Assembly (NCBI RefSeq): GCF_001701025.1
Contig: NZ_CP016793.1
Coordinates: 7,316,001-7,380,000 of the forward strand
Length of the DNA stretch: 64,000 nucleotides
DNA from: Lentzea guizhouensis
GTDB lineage: Bacteria; Actinomycetota; Actinomycetes; Mycobacteriales; Pseudonocardiaceae
Direction of reading: 5' to 3'
Under the pieces are notes generated by a model. It had not been told where the DNA came from. It made no database searches and saw nothing but the letters and a program-made list of their open reading frames with translations. A program made the translations under genes and the position numbers. Position 1 is the first letter of the stretch, and the number at the start of each line of letters is the position of its first letter. Below are positions 29,314 to 38,760 of the stretch, in pieces.

Positions 29314-32300
29314 CCCTCGACCTGACCTCGGCGCAGCTGGAGATCTGGCTCGCCCAGCAGCTGAACCCGGACAGTCCTCAGTACAACCTCGCCGACTACC
29401 ACGAGATCCGCGGGCCGCTGGTGCCGGAGCTGCTCGAACGAGCCGCACGGCAGGCCGCGGCCGAAGCCGACACGGTGAACATGCGGTTCGTGACCGACCT
29501 GGACGGTGTGCCGCGCCAGACGCGCTGCACCGCGCCCTGGGTGTTCCACCACGTCGACCTCACCGAGGCGGCTGATCCGCGAGCGGAAGCCGACCGGTGG
29601 ATGGCGGACGACCTGAGCCGGACGTTCGACCTGCGGCACGGCCCGCTGCAGACCAGTGCGCTGCTGACGCTCTCGCGGGACCACCACCTCTGGTACCGCC
29701 GCTACCACCACATCGTGGTGGACGCGTTCTCCGGTCACTTCATCGGCCGCCGCATCGCGGAGGTCTACACCGCCCTGGTGCGCGGCGAGCCGATCGGCGA
29801 CACACCGTTCGCTCCGGTGCAACGGGCGCTGGAGGACGACCGGCGGTACGCCATCGGCGGCCGTGCCGCCGACGACGAACACTGGCGGGCCCGGCTCGCG
29901 AACTGGCCGGAATGCACCCGGTTCCGCTCGGCGGCCACGACGCTGCCCCCCGTCCGGCGTGCTCATCGCCTGCCGGAAGCTGCGGTGGCCGTGCTGCGCC
30001 GGCACGGCACACCGTTCGGGCTGTCCGTGCCGCAGCTGCTCACCACGGCGGTGGCGGCGTACCAGCACGCGGTGACCGGAGCGGACGACATCGGGCTGAG
30101 CTTCGTGCTGTCGGCCCGCGCCACCACGGCGTTGCGCGCGGTCACCGCACCCATGTCGAACATCCTGCCGGTCCGGCTGACGGTGAACGCCGGGACCACG
30201 ATTCTCGGGCTCGCCGAGCAGGTGCGCACTGAGACGTCCCAGGCACAACGCCGCCACCGCTACCGCGACAGCCACCGGCACCTGGCGTCCGGGGGAGCAC
30301 GACCCCACTTCGGCTCGATGGTGAACGTTCTCCGGTTCGACGCCGGCTTCTCCTTCGACGGGCACCGGTCCGTCGGCAGGAACCTCGCCCTGGGACCGAT
30401 CGAGGGGCTGGCGTTCTCGTTCGACGACAGGATGGACGGCAACGGCATCGAGGTGGAGCTGAGCGCCAACCCCGTCGTGCACAGCGAGGAGGAGGTCGCC
30501 ACGCACCTCAGGCGGTTCCTGAGGTGGCTCGCGGTGCTGCCCTCGATCACCCCCGACACCCCGGTCGGCGAAGCCGACGTGTTCGGTGACGGCGAGCGGG
30601 CGGCCGCGTTGGCCGAGCTGTGCCAGGGCCCGATCCGCCCGGTGACACCGCGCCGCGTGCACGACCTGATCTCGGACCAGACCGCCCGCACCCCTTGCGC
30701 GATCGCGGTCAGCCACGGCGAACGCACGATGACCTACCGCGAGCTGGACCGGGCCTCCGACGGGATGGCCGTGCTGCTGCGACGACGCGGAGTCCGCGCC
30801 GGGGACCTGGTCGCCGTGGCCATGCACCGGGAGCCCGAACTGCTCGTCGCGCTGCTCGGGATCTGGAAGGCCGGAGCCGCCTACCTGCCGGTGGACGTGG
30901 ACCTCCCGGCCGAACGGATCCGGCAGGTTCTGACCGACTCGGGAGTCGCGGTCGCGGTGACCGGGGACGGTGTGCCCACGCCGGTTTCCGAGGCGTTGCG
31001 GGGTGTTCCGGAGCTGCTCCTGCTCGATCCGGGTGTCGTGGACGCGCTTCCGGCCTTCTCCGGTGAGCTGCTCGGGTCGTCCGCGAGCCCGGCAGACCTC
31101 GCCTACGTCATCTACACCTCGGGGTCCACCGGCCGTCCGAAGGGCGTCGCCGTGGAACACCGGTCCGTGTGCGCGTACCTCGACTACGCGACGACCGCCT
31201 ACCCCGGCACTCGCGGCACCGCCACCGCGCACTCGCCGGTCGGGTTCGACCTGACCGTCACCGCGCTGCTCGCCCCGCTGACCTGCGGTGGCCGCGTGCA
31301 CCTGGGAGCGCTGGACGAGCCGCGGCCCGCACCGGAGTTCCTCAAGATCACACCGGCGCACCTGACCCTGCTCACCGAGCTGCCGGCGTCCGCGTCACCC
31401 ACGCGGGATCTGGTGATCGGCGGCGAGCAACTGCTCGGCGCGGCTCTGAAGTCGTGGCGCGACGGCAACCCGGACGCCGTGGTCACGAACGAGTACGGAC
31501 CGACCGAGGCCACTGTCGGCTGCTGCACCTTCCAGCTGAGGCCGGGCGACCCGGTGCCCGACGGCGCGCTGCCGGTCGGCAGGCCGATTCCCTCCACCCG
31601 GCTCTACGTGCTCGACGCCAGGCTGCGCGTCCTGCCGGCGGGCTGCGTCGGCGAGCTGTACATCGCGGGCGCCGGTCTCGCACGGGGCTACCTCGGGCGG
31701 CCCGCCGAAACCGCGCACCGCTTCGTCGCCGACCCCTTCGGACCCGACGGCAGCCGGATGTACCGGACCGGTGACCTCGCGGTGTTCCGGCTGGACGGCG
31801 AGCTGGAGTTCCTGGGGCGGGCCGACGGTCAGGTGAAGGTGCGCGGCCACCGGATCGAACTGTCCGAGGTGGACGCCGTGCTGACCGCGCACCCGGCTGT
31901 CCGGCAAGCCGCCACGACCGTCGACTCGTCGGGCGAGCCGCGCCTCGTCGGCTACCTGGTTCCCGTCGGCGAGGACCTTCCGGATCTGGACGACGTCACC
32001 GCCCACGTGGCCCGCTCACTGCCGCGCTACATGGTTCCCGCGGTCCTGGTCGTCGTCGACGCCCTGCCGCTCACCCCCAACGGCAAGCTGGACCGCCGTG
32101 CGCTGCCGGCACCGCACTCCTCCGCACCGGCCGCCGGTTCCGCTGGTCGCTCGGTGCCGGAACAGCTGCTCTGCGAGTTCATGGCCGAACTGCTCGACGT
32201 GCCGCGGGTGCGCCCGGACGACGATCTCATCGCGCTCGGCGGCTCCTCGCTCACCGCGCAGCTGCTGGTGTACCGCGTGCGGACGGTCCTCGGTCTCACG

Positions 32301-33713
32301 ATCTCGCTCGGGGACGTGCTGCGGTGCGGTACGGCGGCGAAGCTGGCCCGGCGGCTCAGTCCCGCCACCGACCTGCCGGCGCTGCGGCCGAGACCACGCC
32401 CGGCCGGTCCAGAGGTGTCGCACGCGCAACACCGGCTCTGGTACCTGACGCGGCTGCACGGGCTGAACGCTGCGTACAACCTCGCGGACGCACACAGAGT
32501 GAGCGGGCCGCTCGACCGCGCCGCACTGGGCCTCGCGCTGGGGGACCTGACCCGTCGGCACGAGGTGCTGCGCACCGCCTTCACCGGCCGCGCGCGACCC
32601 GAACCGCTGGTGCTCGACCCGGTGGAGCGGTGGCCGGTGGAGGAGGTCGAGTCCACGGAAGACAGCGTTGCCGAGGACATCGCCCGTGCCGCTGCCCAGC
32701 CGTTCCGCCTCGACGCCGACGCACCGTTCCGCGCCACGCTGTTCCGGCTCGGGCCGGACGACCACGTGCTGCTCCTGGCCCTGCACCACATCGCGGGCGA
32801 CGGCTGGTCCTACCGGCCACTGCACCGCGAGCTCGCGCAGGCCTACGCCGCCAGGACCGCGGGCCGCACCCCGGACTGGAGTCCTCTGGCGGTCGACTAC
32901 GGCGACTACGCGGTGTGGCAGCGGGAGGTCCTCGACGCCGGGCTGGCGGAGCGGCAGGCGGACTACTGGGCCACCGCACTGGCGGGTGCGCCCGACCAGC
33001 TCTCGCTGCCGGCCGATCGCCGCCGCCCGGACGTCCCGTCACAGCTCGGCGGATACGTCCCGGTCACGTTCACGCGTGAGCAGCGCGCCGGGCTGACGGC
33101 GCTGGCGCGGCAGACGAACACCACGCTGTTCATGGTGCTCCAGGCGGGGCTGGGAATCGCGCTGCGCCGGCTGGGCGCCGGTGACGACATCCCGATCGGC
33201 ACCCCGGTTTCCGGGCGGCCGGACGGGGTGACCGCGGATCTGGTCGGCTGCTTCGTCAACACGGTCGTGCTGCGCACCCGTGTCGACGGCTCCGCGTCGG
33301 TGCGCGACCTCCTGGCGTCCGTCCGAGAGGTGGACCTCGCTGCCTTCGCTCACCAAGACCTGCCGTTCGACCGGGTGGTGGCCGCTGTCGGACCGCGACG
33401 GTCCGCCGCGCGCAACCCGTTGTTCCAGGTGATGCTCACGTTCGACGGCGCACCGGCCGCACCGCTCGAGCTGGCCGGCACCGACGTGGCACCGCTGCGG
33501 ATCGAGGCACGACCGGCGAAGTTCGACCTGACCCTCGACCTCACCGACGCCGGTGGCGTGATCACCGGCGTCCTCGACTACGCGACCGATCTGTTCGACG
33601 CGGACACGGCCGAGCGGATCGCCTCGTGCGTGACACAGGTGCTCGACGGGATGGCCGCCGCGCCGGAACTGCCCGTCGACCGGATCGCCGCGAGCCCGGA
33701 GCTGGTCGCGTGA
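29310..33713 (+). CDS. NRPS, domains C-A-T-C, predicted Asn activating
   Basis: 1467 residues. Domain order: C1 (1-430; motif HHIVVDA at 133-139, so the usual Gly of HHxxxDG is Ala), A (about 445-930; YTSGSTGRPKG, EYGPTEATVG, A10 lysine in PNGKLDRR), T (Ser in LGGSSLT), C2 (about 1030-1460; HHIAGDG intact). The A-domain code read by eye is D-L-T-K-V-G-E-V-G-K, closest to asparagine codes. There is no thioesterase or reductase, and the chain ends in a C domain that could use a free amine or the Ser-carrier protein as acceptor. Confidence 0.93.
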   Translation: MTLDLTSAQLEIWLAQQLNPDSPQYNLADYHEIRGPLVPELLERAARQAAAEADTVNMRFVTDLDGVPRQTRCTAPWVFHHVDLTEAADPRAEADRWMADDLSRTFDLRHGPLQTSALLTLSRDHHLWYRRYHHIVVDAFSGHFIGRRIAEVYTALVRGEPIGDTPFAPVQRALEDDRRYAIGGRAADDEHWRARLANWPECTRFRSAATTLPPVRRAHRLPEAAVAVLRRHGTPFGLSVPQLLTTAVAAYQHAVTGADDIGLSFVLSARATTALRAVTAPMSNILPVRLTVNAGTTILGLAEQVRTETSQAQRRHRYRDSHRHLASGGARPHFGSMVNVLRFDAGFSFDGHRSVGRNLALGPIEGLAFSFDDRMDGNGIEVELSANPVVHSEEEVATHLRRFLRWLAVLPSITPDTPVGEADVFGDGERAAALAELCQGPIRPVTPRRVHDLISDQTARTPCAIAVSHGERTMTYRELDRASDGMAVLLRRRGVRAGDLVAVAMHREPELLVALLGIWKAGAAYLPVDVDLPAERIRQVLTDSGVAVAVTGDGVPTPVSEALRGVPELLLLDPGVVDALPAFSGELLGSSASPADLAYVIYTSGSTGRPKGVAVEHRSVCAYLDYATTAYPGTRGTATAHSPVGFDLTVTALLAPLTCGGRVHLGALDEPRPAPEFLKITPAHLTLLTELPASASPTRDLVIGGEQLLGAALKSWRDGNPDAVVTNEYGPTEATVGCCTFQLRPGDPVPDGALPVGRPIPSTRLYVLDARLRVLPAGCVGELYIAGAGLARGYLGRPAETAHRFVADPFGPDGSRMYRTGDLAVFRLDGELEFLGRADGQVKVRGHRIELSEVDAVLTAHPAVRQAATTVDSSGEPRLVGYLVPVGEDLPDLDDVTAHVARSLPRYMVPAVLVVVDALPLTPNGKLDRRALPAPHSSAPAAGSAGRSVPEQLLCEFMAELLDVPRVRPDDDLIALGGSSLTAQLLVYRVRTVLGLTISLGDVLRCGTAAKLARRLSPATDLPALRPRPRPAGPEVSHAQHRLWYLTRLHGLNAAYNLADAHRVSGPLDRAALGLALGDLTRRHEVLRTAFTGRARPEPLVLDPVERWPVEEVESTEDSVAEDIARAAAQPFRLDADAPFRATLFRLGPDDHVLLLALHHIAGDGWSYRPLHRELAQAYAARTAGRTPDWSPLAVDYGDYAVWQREVLDAGLAERQADYWATALAGAPDQLSLPADRRRPDVPSQLGGYVPVTFTREQRAGLTALARQTNTTLFMVLQAGLGIALRRLGAGDDIPIGTPVSGRPDGVTADLVGCFVNTVVLRTRVDGSASVRDLLASVREVDLAAFAHQDLPFDRVVAAVGPRRSAARNPLFQVMLTFDGAPAAPLELAGTDVAPLRIEARPAKFDLTLDLTDAGGVITGVLDYATDLFDADTAERIASCVTQVLDGMAAAPELPVDRIAASPELVA

Positions 33714-34750
33714 GCCTGGTGTTGCACGCCGAGACGGACCGTGCCCGCTGGCTGGAGGCCTGGCGCGCGCTGCCCACGCGGGAACCGTTCGCCCACCCCG
33801 ACTTCGTCGCGATGTTCGCGGCGAGGGGAGTGCGTCCGCTGGCCGCCGTGGACTCGGGGGCGATCTTCCCGTTCCTGCTCAGGGACCTGGAGGCGGAGCA
33901 CTGGACCGAGCCGGGCGAGAACCGGCGCGACGTGGCAGTGCCCTACGGCTACGGCGGGGCGTTCGTCACCGGGCCGGGAGTCGACCCCGATCTCTTCTGG
34001 AAGAGGTTCGACAGCTGGGCGCACGACCACCGCGTGGTGTGCGCCGACGCCCGGATCTTCTTGCAGCGTGACGAGGTGCTGCCGATGAGCGGCTGGTCCG
34101 AGCAGCCCGCGTGTGACAGCGCCGTGGTCGACCTGGCTCGTTACCGCGCGCTCCGCGACCAGTCGTTCAGCAGCAGCGTCCGGCGCAACATCCGCCAGGC
34201 CGGGCGAGCAGGGCTGACCGTGGCGGTCGAGCACGACGAGGCGGCGTGGCAGGCGTTCCGGGAGATCTACCGCGCCACGATGGATCGGCGGCGGGCCACC
34301 GGGAGCTACTACTTCACCGATGCGTTCTTCGTCCGGCTGCACGGTCTGCTGGGCAACTTGGCGAGGCTGTTCGTGGTGCGCGACGCCTCCGGTGAACCAC
34401 TGTCCGGCGAGGTGGTCCTGCTCGGTACCACCAGGGCCTACTCCTATCTCGCCGGCTCCACCGGCCCGGGCAGGCGCTCGCACGCGAACGAGCTCTGCAA
34501 GGGGGCTGTCTGCGACTGGCTGGTCCGCGGCCCCTGGCAGGAGTTCGTCCTGGGAGGCGGCAACCGGCCCGACGACGCGCTGCTGGAGTACAAGCTCCGG
34601 TTCGCGCCAGGGGGCCGCCGGTCCTACTCGACCGGTTCCAAGGTCTACGACGAGGCCGCCTACGCCGAGCTCGTCCGGCTTCGCCACGCCTTTCACGAGC
34701 GGGAGCGGCTCGAGGCGCACGTGCCGCGCCGCTTTCCCGCCTACCGCTGA
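33710..34750 (+). CDS. FemAB/GNAT-type acyltransferase
   Basis: 346 residues. The GNAT-like double domain of FemAB proteins is suggested by QSFSSSVRRNIRQAGRAGLT and EIYRATMDRRRATGSYYFTD in the first half, and by LSGEVVLLGTTRAYSYLAGS and ANELCKGAVCDWL in the second. FemX relatives in antibiotic clusters use aminoacyl-tRNA to form peptide bonds, and others acylate amines. It probably adds an amino acid or acyl group without an NRPS module. The GTG overlaps the NRPS stop. Confidence 0.78.
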   Translation: MSLVLHAETDRARWLEAWRALPTREPFAHPDFVAMFAARGVRPLAAVDSGAIFPFLLRDLEAEHWTEPGENRRDVAVPYGYGGAFVTGPGVDPDLFWKRFDSWAHDHRVVCADARIFLQRDEVLPMSGWSEQPACDSAVVDLARYRALRDQSFSSSVRRNIRQAGRAGLTVAVEHDEAAWQAFREIYRATMDRRRATGSYYFTDAFFVRLHGLLGNLARLFVVRDASGEPLSGEVVLLGTTRAYSYLAGSTGPGRRSHANELCKGAVCDWLVRGPWQEFVLGGGNRPDDALLEYKLRFAPGGRRSYSTGSKVYDEAAYAELVRLRHAFHERERLEAHVPRRFPAYR

Positions 34751-34775
34751 CAACCCCGCAGAAGGAGCCACCACC

Positions 34776-35945
34776 GTGCCAGACCTCCCCGCCATCCTGG
34801 GCGGCGTCCCCGTCCGTTCCCGCGAGCTGCCGATCACCAGGGCCACGGTGTCCGCCGACGCGCGGCTGCACGCCGATCTCGCGGAGATCGTGGCCTCCGG
34901 ATCGCTGACCAACGGCCGCCACGTCAGCGCTTTCGAACGCGAGGCGGCCGCGTTCCTCGGCGTCGAGCACGCGGTGGCCACGTCAAGCTGCACCAGCGGA
35001 CTCATGCTCGTGCTGCGGTGTCTCGGCCTGCGCGGCGAGGTCGTCCTGCCCTCGTTCACCTTCATGGCCAGCGCGCACGCCGTGGCGTGGAACGGGCTCG
35101 CCCCGGTGTTCGTGGACATCGATCCCGACACCTTCACCCTCGACCCGGCCGCCGTGGCAGCCGCGATGGGCGAGCGCACGGCGGCGATCATGGCCGTGCA
35201 CACGTTCGGTGCTCCCTGCGACATGGAGGCGTTGTCCGCTCTGGCCTCCTCGCGCGGTGTTCCGCTCGTCGCCGACGCGGCGCACGGCTTCGGCGGCGCC
35301 TACCCGGACAGCACGATGATCGGGTCGAAGGGACTCGCCGAGGTGTTCAGCCTCAGCCCGACCAAGCTGCTCACCGCCGGAGAGGGCGGCCTGGTGACGA
35401 CCGACGACGACGAGCTCGCACGGGAGCTGCGGATCGGGCGTGAGTACGCCAACCCCGGCGACTACGACAGCCGGTTCGCCGGCCTGAGCGCGCGGCTGCC
35501 GGAGATGTCCGCGGCCCTGGCCCGGCACAACCTGCCGCACGTGCCGGCCAGGGTGATCCGGCGGCGCGAGCTGGCAGAGCGTTACCTGAAGGGGCTCGCA
35601 GGTGTCGGCGGGGTCGGGTTCCAGCGGATTCCCGGCCGCAGCCGCAGCACCTACAAGGACTTCTGCGTGACCATCGACGAGCAGGCGTTCGGGGTGGATC
35701 GCGACGGGCTCGTGAAGGCGTTGCACAGCGAGAACATCTCCACGCGCACCTACTTCGACCCGCCCGTGCACCGTCAGCGCGCCTACCGGTCGGATGCCGT
35801 CCTGCCCCGCACCGACTCGCTCGCGTCCCGGATCGTCGCTCTTCCGCTGTCCTCGCACCTCGACGACGAGTCGGTGGACGAGGTCTGCTCGGCGATCCGC
35901 CGCGTCCACGCGCACGGCCCGGCGGTCGCCGCCCTGACCGCGTGA
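34776..35945 (+). CDS. DegT/DnrJ/EryC1/StrS aminotransferase
   Basis: 389 residues from GTG after AAGGAG. PLP-dependent fold: [20 protein letters not shown] at the N-terminus, DAAH with Asp167, and the Schiff-base Lys198 in [14 protein letters not shown]. The family makes amino sugars, or amino groups on cyclitols and other keto compounds, using Gln or Glu. With the SDR gene upstream it could oxidise and then aminate one intermediate. It overlaps the MFS start by one base (TGATG). Confidence 0.9.
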   Translation: MPDLPAILGGVPVRSRELPITRATVSADARLHADLAEIVASGSLTNGRHVSAFEREAAAFLGVEHAVATSSCTSGLMLVLRCLGLRGEVVLPSFTFMASAHAVAWNGLAPVFVDIDPDTFTLDPAAVAAAMGERTAAIMAVHTFGAPCDMEALSALASSRGVPLVADAAHGFGGAYPDSTMIGSKGLAEVFSLSPTKLLTAGEGGLVTTDDDELARELRIGREYANPGDYDSRFAGLSARLPEMSAALARHNLPHVPARVIRRRELAERYLKGLAGVGGVGFQRIPGRSRSTYKDFCVTIDEQAFGVDRDGLVKALHSENISTRTYFDPPVHRQRAYRSDAVLPRTDSLASRIVALPLSSHLDDESVDEVCSAIRRVHAHGPAVAALTA

Positions 35946-37159
35946 TGCGCACGTCCGCCCGCGGCAACGCGCTGAGATGGGCAGCCGCGTACGCCTCGTC
36001 CGTCACCGGCGACAGCGTGTTCTTCCTGGCACTGTCGTGGACGGCGGCACGTGCCGGAGGACCAGAGGCCGTCGGGATCGTCACCGCGGCCGGCGCACTG
36101 CCGCGGGCCGTGCTGCTGCTCGGTGGTGGTGTGCTGGCCGACCGCCTAGGCGCACACCGCGTGGCGATCGGCATGGACATGAGCCGCGGTGTCCTCGTCC
36201 TCGCCGCCGCCGCGATCATGACGATCACGGCCCCGCAACTGTGGCTGCTGGTGCCGCTGGCTTTCGTCTTCGGTGTGCTCGACGCCCTCTACCTGCCTGC
36301 GGTCAGCGCGTTGCCCGCCCTGATCACCACTCCGGACGGGCTCGATCGCATCCAGGGACTGCGCGGACTGGCACTGCGCGCGGGCAACCTGGCCGGGCCG
36401 TTGGTGGGCGGCATTGCCCTGGCGCACAACGGCGAGGCAGCAGCGTTCGGTGGTGCCGGGGCGCTGTTCCTGGTGTCGTTGGCGCTGTTGCTGGTCGTGC
36501 GCACGCACCCTCGGGTGGTGACCCGGCCGGAGAGGTCGCACTGGCGCGACCTCCGCGCCGGCGTTCGCTATCTGCGCGGACATCGCGTGCTCGCACCGCT
36601 CACGCTCGTGATCGGGATCAGCGAGCTGAGCTTCGCCGGCCCGCTGGTGATCGGCGTGGTGCTGCTGGTGGAGCAACGAGGCTGGGGGCCCACCGGCATG
36701 GGGTGGATCGTCGGCGGGTTCGCCGCCGGAGGAGGGCTGGCCGCGCTGGCCTTGGCCGCGGGCTTGCGCCCACCCCGACCAGGACTGGTCATGCCCGCGT
36801 TGCTGACCGCCGGCGGCATCGCGATCATCGGCATGGTGTGCGTGGCAGACCTCGTGACCGTGACAGCGCTGGCGGCCGCCGTCGGAGCGGTGGTCGGCGT
36901 CGCGAGCACTCTCGCCGCCACTCTCGGTCAAGCCCACTGCGACCCGGCCTACCTGGGCCGGACGGCGTCGGTGCTGGCACTGGCCACCGTCGGCCTCACA
37001 CCGTTGCTCTACCCGTTGACCGGCGCGGCCGCGGCCGCACTGGGTGTCACCGCGGTGTTCGTCGGCTGCGGCACGCTGGTCCTGACCGCGGCGTTCACCG
37101 CTTTCAGCTCCGCCGCCCTGCGTGGCGCCGAGCTGGACCACGAGGAGAGTTCACGATGA
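35945..37159 (+). CDS. MFS exporter of cluster 1
   Basis: 404 residues with about twelve hydrophobic helices and the MFS-type loop [20 protein letters not shown] between helices 2 and 3. The sequence resembles the enterobactin-exporter-like and drug-efflux MFS branch. It is the probable export and self-protection pump for the product of the operon. ATG 35945 was chosen; the GTG one codon before it is also possible. The stop overlaps the NUDIX gene. Confidence 0.85.
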   Translation: MRTSARGNALRWAAAYASSVTGDSVFFLALSWTAARAGGPEAVGIVTAAGALPRAVLLLGGGVLADRLGAHRVAIGMDMSRGVLVLAAAAIMTITAPQLWLLVPLAFVFGVLDALYLPAVSALPALITTPDGLDRIQGLRGLALRAGNLAGPLVGGIALAHNGEAAAFGGAGALFLVSLALLLVVRTHPRVVTRPERSHWRDLRAGVRYLRGHRVLAPLTLVIGISELSFAGPLVIGVVLLVEQRGWGPTGMGWIVGGFAAGGGLAALALAAGLRPPRPGLVMPALLTAGGIAIIGMVCVADLVTVTALAAAVGAVVGVASTLAATLGQAHCDPAYLGRTASVLALATVGLTPLLYPLTGAAAAALGVTAVFVGCGTLVLTAAFTAFSSAALRGAELDHEESSR

Positions 37160-37662
37160 TCGACTACATCGCGAAGCTGCGCGCACTCGTCGGAACCATG
37201 CCGCTGCTCCTCCCCGGCACCTCGGTCCTGGTGAGCGACGAGGAAGGCAGGCTGCTCCTGGTGAGGCGCGCGGAGTGCGGGACCTGGGGCCTCCCGGGCG
37301 GCTTCATGGAACCGGGGGAGACGCTCGCGGAGACGGGCGTCCGCGAGGTCCGCGAGGAGACCGGTCTGGAAGTGGGTTCGATGGCGTTGCTCGACGTGTT
37401 CTCGGGCCCGGAGTACTTCGCCGTGTGTCCGAACGGAGACGAGGTGCACAACGTGACCGCGGCCTACACGGCGGTGGTGTCCAGCGGCGAGCTGCACATC
37501 GACCAGGTGGAGGTGAGCACGGCGGAGTTCTTCCCGCTCGATTCGCTGCCCGAGGACTTGTTCGTGCCCGAGAGGCCGATCATCGAACGCTACTTGGCGG
37601 ACTCGGCTCGACAGAGGGCTGGAACTCACCTTGCGGCCACCCGTGCCAGGCCCGCCAGGTAG
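37156..37662 (+). CDS. NUDIX hydrolase
   Basis: 168 residues with a perfect Nudix box ([20 protein letters not shown] followed by ETGL, pattern GX5EX7REUXEEXGU) near residues 48-70. It hydrolyses nucleoside diphosphates linked to another group. As last gene of the operon it could clean up a nucleotide-activated intermediate such as a sugar nucleotide, or act in self-protection (inference). The ATG overlaps the exporter stop, and a strong hairpin lies 63 bases after its own stop. Confidence 0.92.
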   Translation: MIDYIAKLRALVGTMPLLLPGTSVLVSDEEGRLLLVRRAECGTWGLPGGFMEPGETLAETGVREVREETGLEVGSMALLDVFSGPEYFAVCPNGDEVHNVTAAYTAVVSSGELHIDQVEVSTAEFFPLDSLPEDLFVPERPIIERYLADSARQRAGTHLAATRARPAR

Positions 37663-37725
37663 GTCGTCACGACAAGCCGGGTCCGTCGTTCGCACCGGCG
37701 ACCGGTGTTCGACGACCCGTGCCGT

Positions 37726-37761
37726 CGACGTGCGGGCGGCTGTGGGCCCGCCCGCACGTCG
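37726..37761. terminator. 14-bp hairpin between NRPS operon and pectate lyases
   Basis: Arms CGACGTGCGGGCGG (37726-37739) and its exact complement at 37748-37761 enclose an 8-base loop. It lies between two convergent transcription units and is symmetrical, so it can stop transcription from both sides. It marks the right end of the first biosynthetic operon. Confidence 0.85.
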
Positions 37762-37767
37762 GCGGGC

Positions 37768-38760
37768 TCAGATCTTGCCGGTTCCCGCACCCTGGGTCAC
37801 CAGCGCTTTGACGTTCGCCGGCGTGTCCAGCGTGTAGGGGTAGTAGCCGCGCGGGTCCTCCACGCTGCCGCCCACCACCGGTTTGCCGCTGTTGACGTAG
37901 ACGTTGTTCCGCTCGACGATGCTGCCCTTCGGGCCCGAGTAGCTGTTCGTCATCGGCTCCTCGACGTTCTCGAAGTAGTTGCCCTCGACCCAGCAGCCGG
38001 ACTTGTTCTGGCAGGCGACGCCTGTGTCGCTGTTGGCGACGAAGTAGTTGTTGAACACGTGCACCGGGTTGCCGAAACGGGTGCGCGGGTTGCGCTGCGG
38101 CGTCCGGTCGAAGAAGTTGTGGTGGTAGGTCACCTTGAGGTACCCGGTGTCCTGTGCGGCGTTGCTGTCGTCGTGACCGAGCAGCATGTTCTTGGTGTGG
38201 TGGTGGGTGTGGTTCCACGACACGGTCACGTAGCTGGACCCGCGCTTGATGTCGATCAGGCCGTCCTTGCCCGCGGACAGGTCGTTGTGGTCGATCCAGA
38301 CGTGGTGGGAGAACATCTGCACGTTGATCGAGTCGTCGCTGGCGTTGCGGAACACCAGGTTGCGGATGATCACGTTGTGCACGGCGTTCGCCGGGGGAGC
38401 GGTCACCGAGCTGACCGGCAGGCCGATGTTCAGGCCGCCGCCGGTGATGCCGGAGCTCGCGCCGACGCCGATGACCGTCTTGTCCGAGGAGACGTCGTAC
38501 ATGCCCGGCGCCAACGTGATCATGCCCTGCACGCGGACCACGCGCGGTCCGTCGGCCTTGATGGCGGCGGTGAAGTCGGCCGCAGTCGAAACCGTGACCT
38601 CCGGCCCTCCGGCGCCGCCGGTGGTCCCGTTCTGGCCGAGCGCCGTCACCGAGGCGAACCCGACGGGTGCTGCCTCGGCGGCGGACGCGGGCGCGCCGGC
38701 CACCGACGTGGCACCGCCGACGAGCACCGCGGCGAGCGCGAGAGCGCTTGTCCTCCTCAT
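37768..38760 (-). CDS. Secreted pectate lyase, family PL1 (copy A)
   Basis: 330 residues. A Sec signal peptide (MRRTSALALAAVLVGGATSV, cleavage near ASA) precedes the mature start GFASVTALGQNGTTGGAGG. The parallel beta-helix repeats, the Ca site VWIDHNDLS and the RNPRTRFG catalytic-arginine motif are all present. It cleaves polygalacturonate by beta-elimination outside the cell. It is the last gene of a three-gene operon, and its ATG overlaps the upstream stop by four bases. Two extra Cys (CQNKSGC) may form a disulfide. Confidence 0.93.
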   Translation of the reverse strand: MRRTSALALAAVLVGGATSVAGAPASAAEAAPVGFASVTALGQNGTTGGAGGPEVTVSTAADFTAAIKADGPRVVRVQGMITLAPGMYDVSSDKTVIGVGASSGITGGGLNIGLPVSSVTAPPANAVHNVIIRNLVFRNASDDSINVQMFSHHVWIDHNDLSAGKDGLIDIKRGSSYVTVSWNHTHHHTKNMLLGHDDSNAAQDTGYLKVTYHHNFFDRTPQRNPRTRFGNPVHVFNNYFVANSDTGVACQNKSGCWVEGNYFENVEEPMTNSYSGPKGSIVERNNVYVNSGKPVVGGSVEDPRGYYPYTLDTPANVKALVTQGAGTGKI

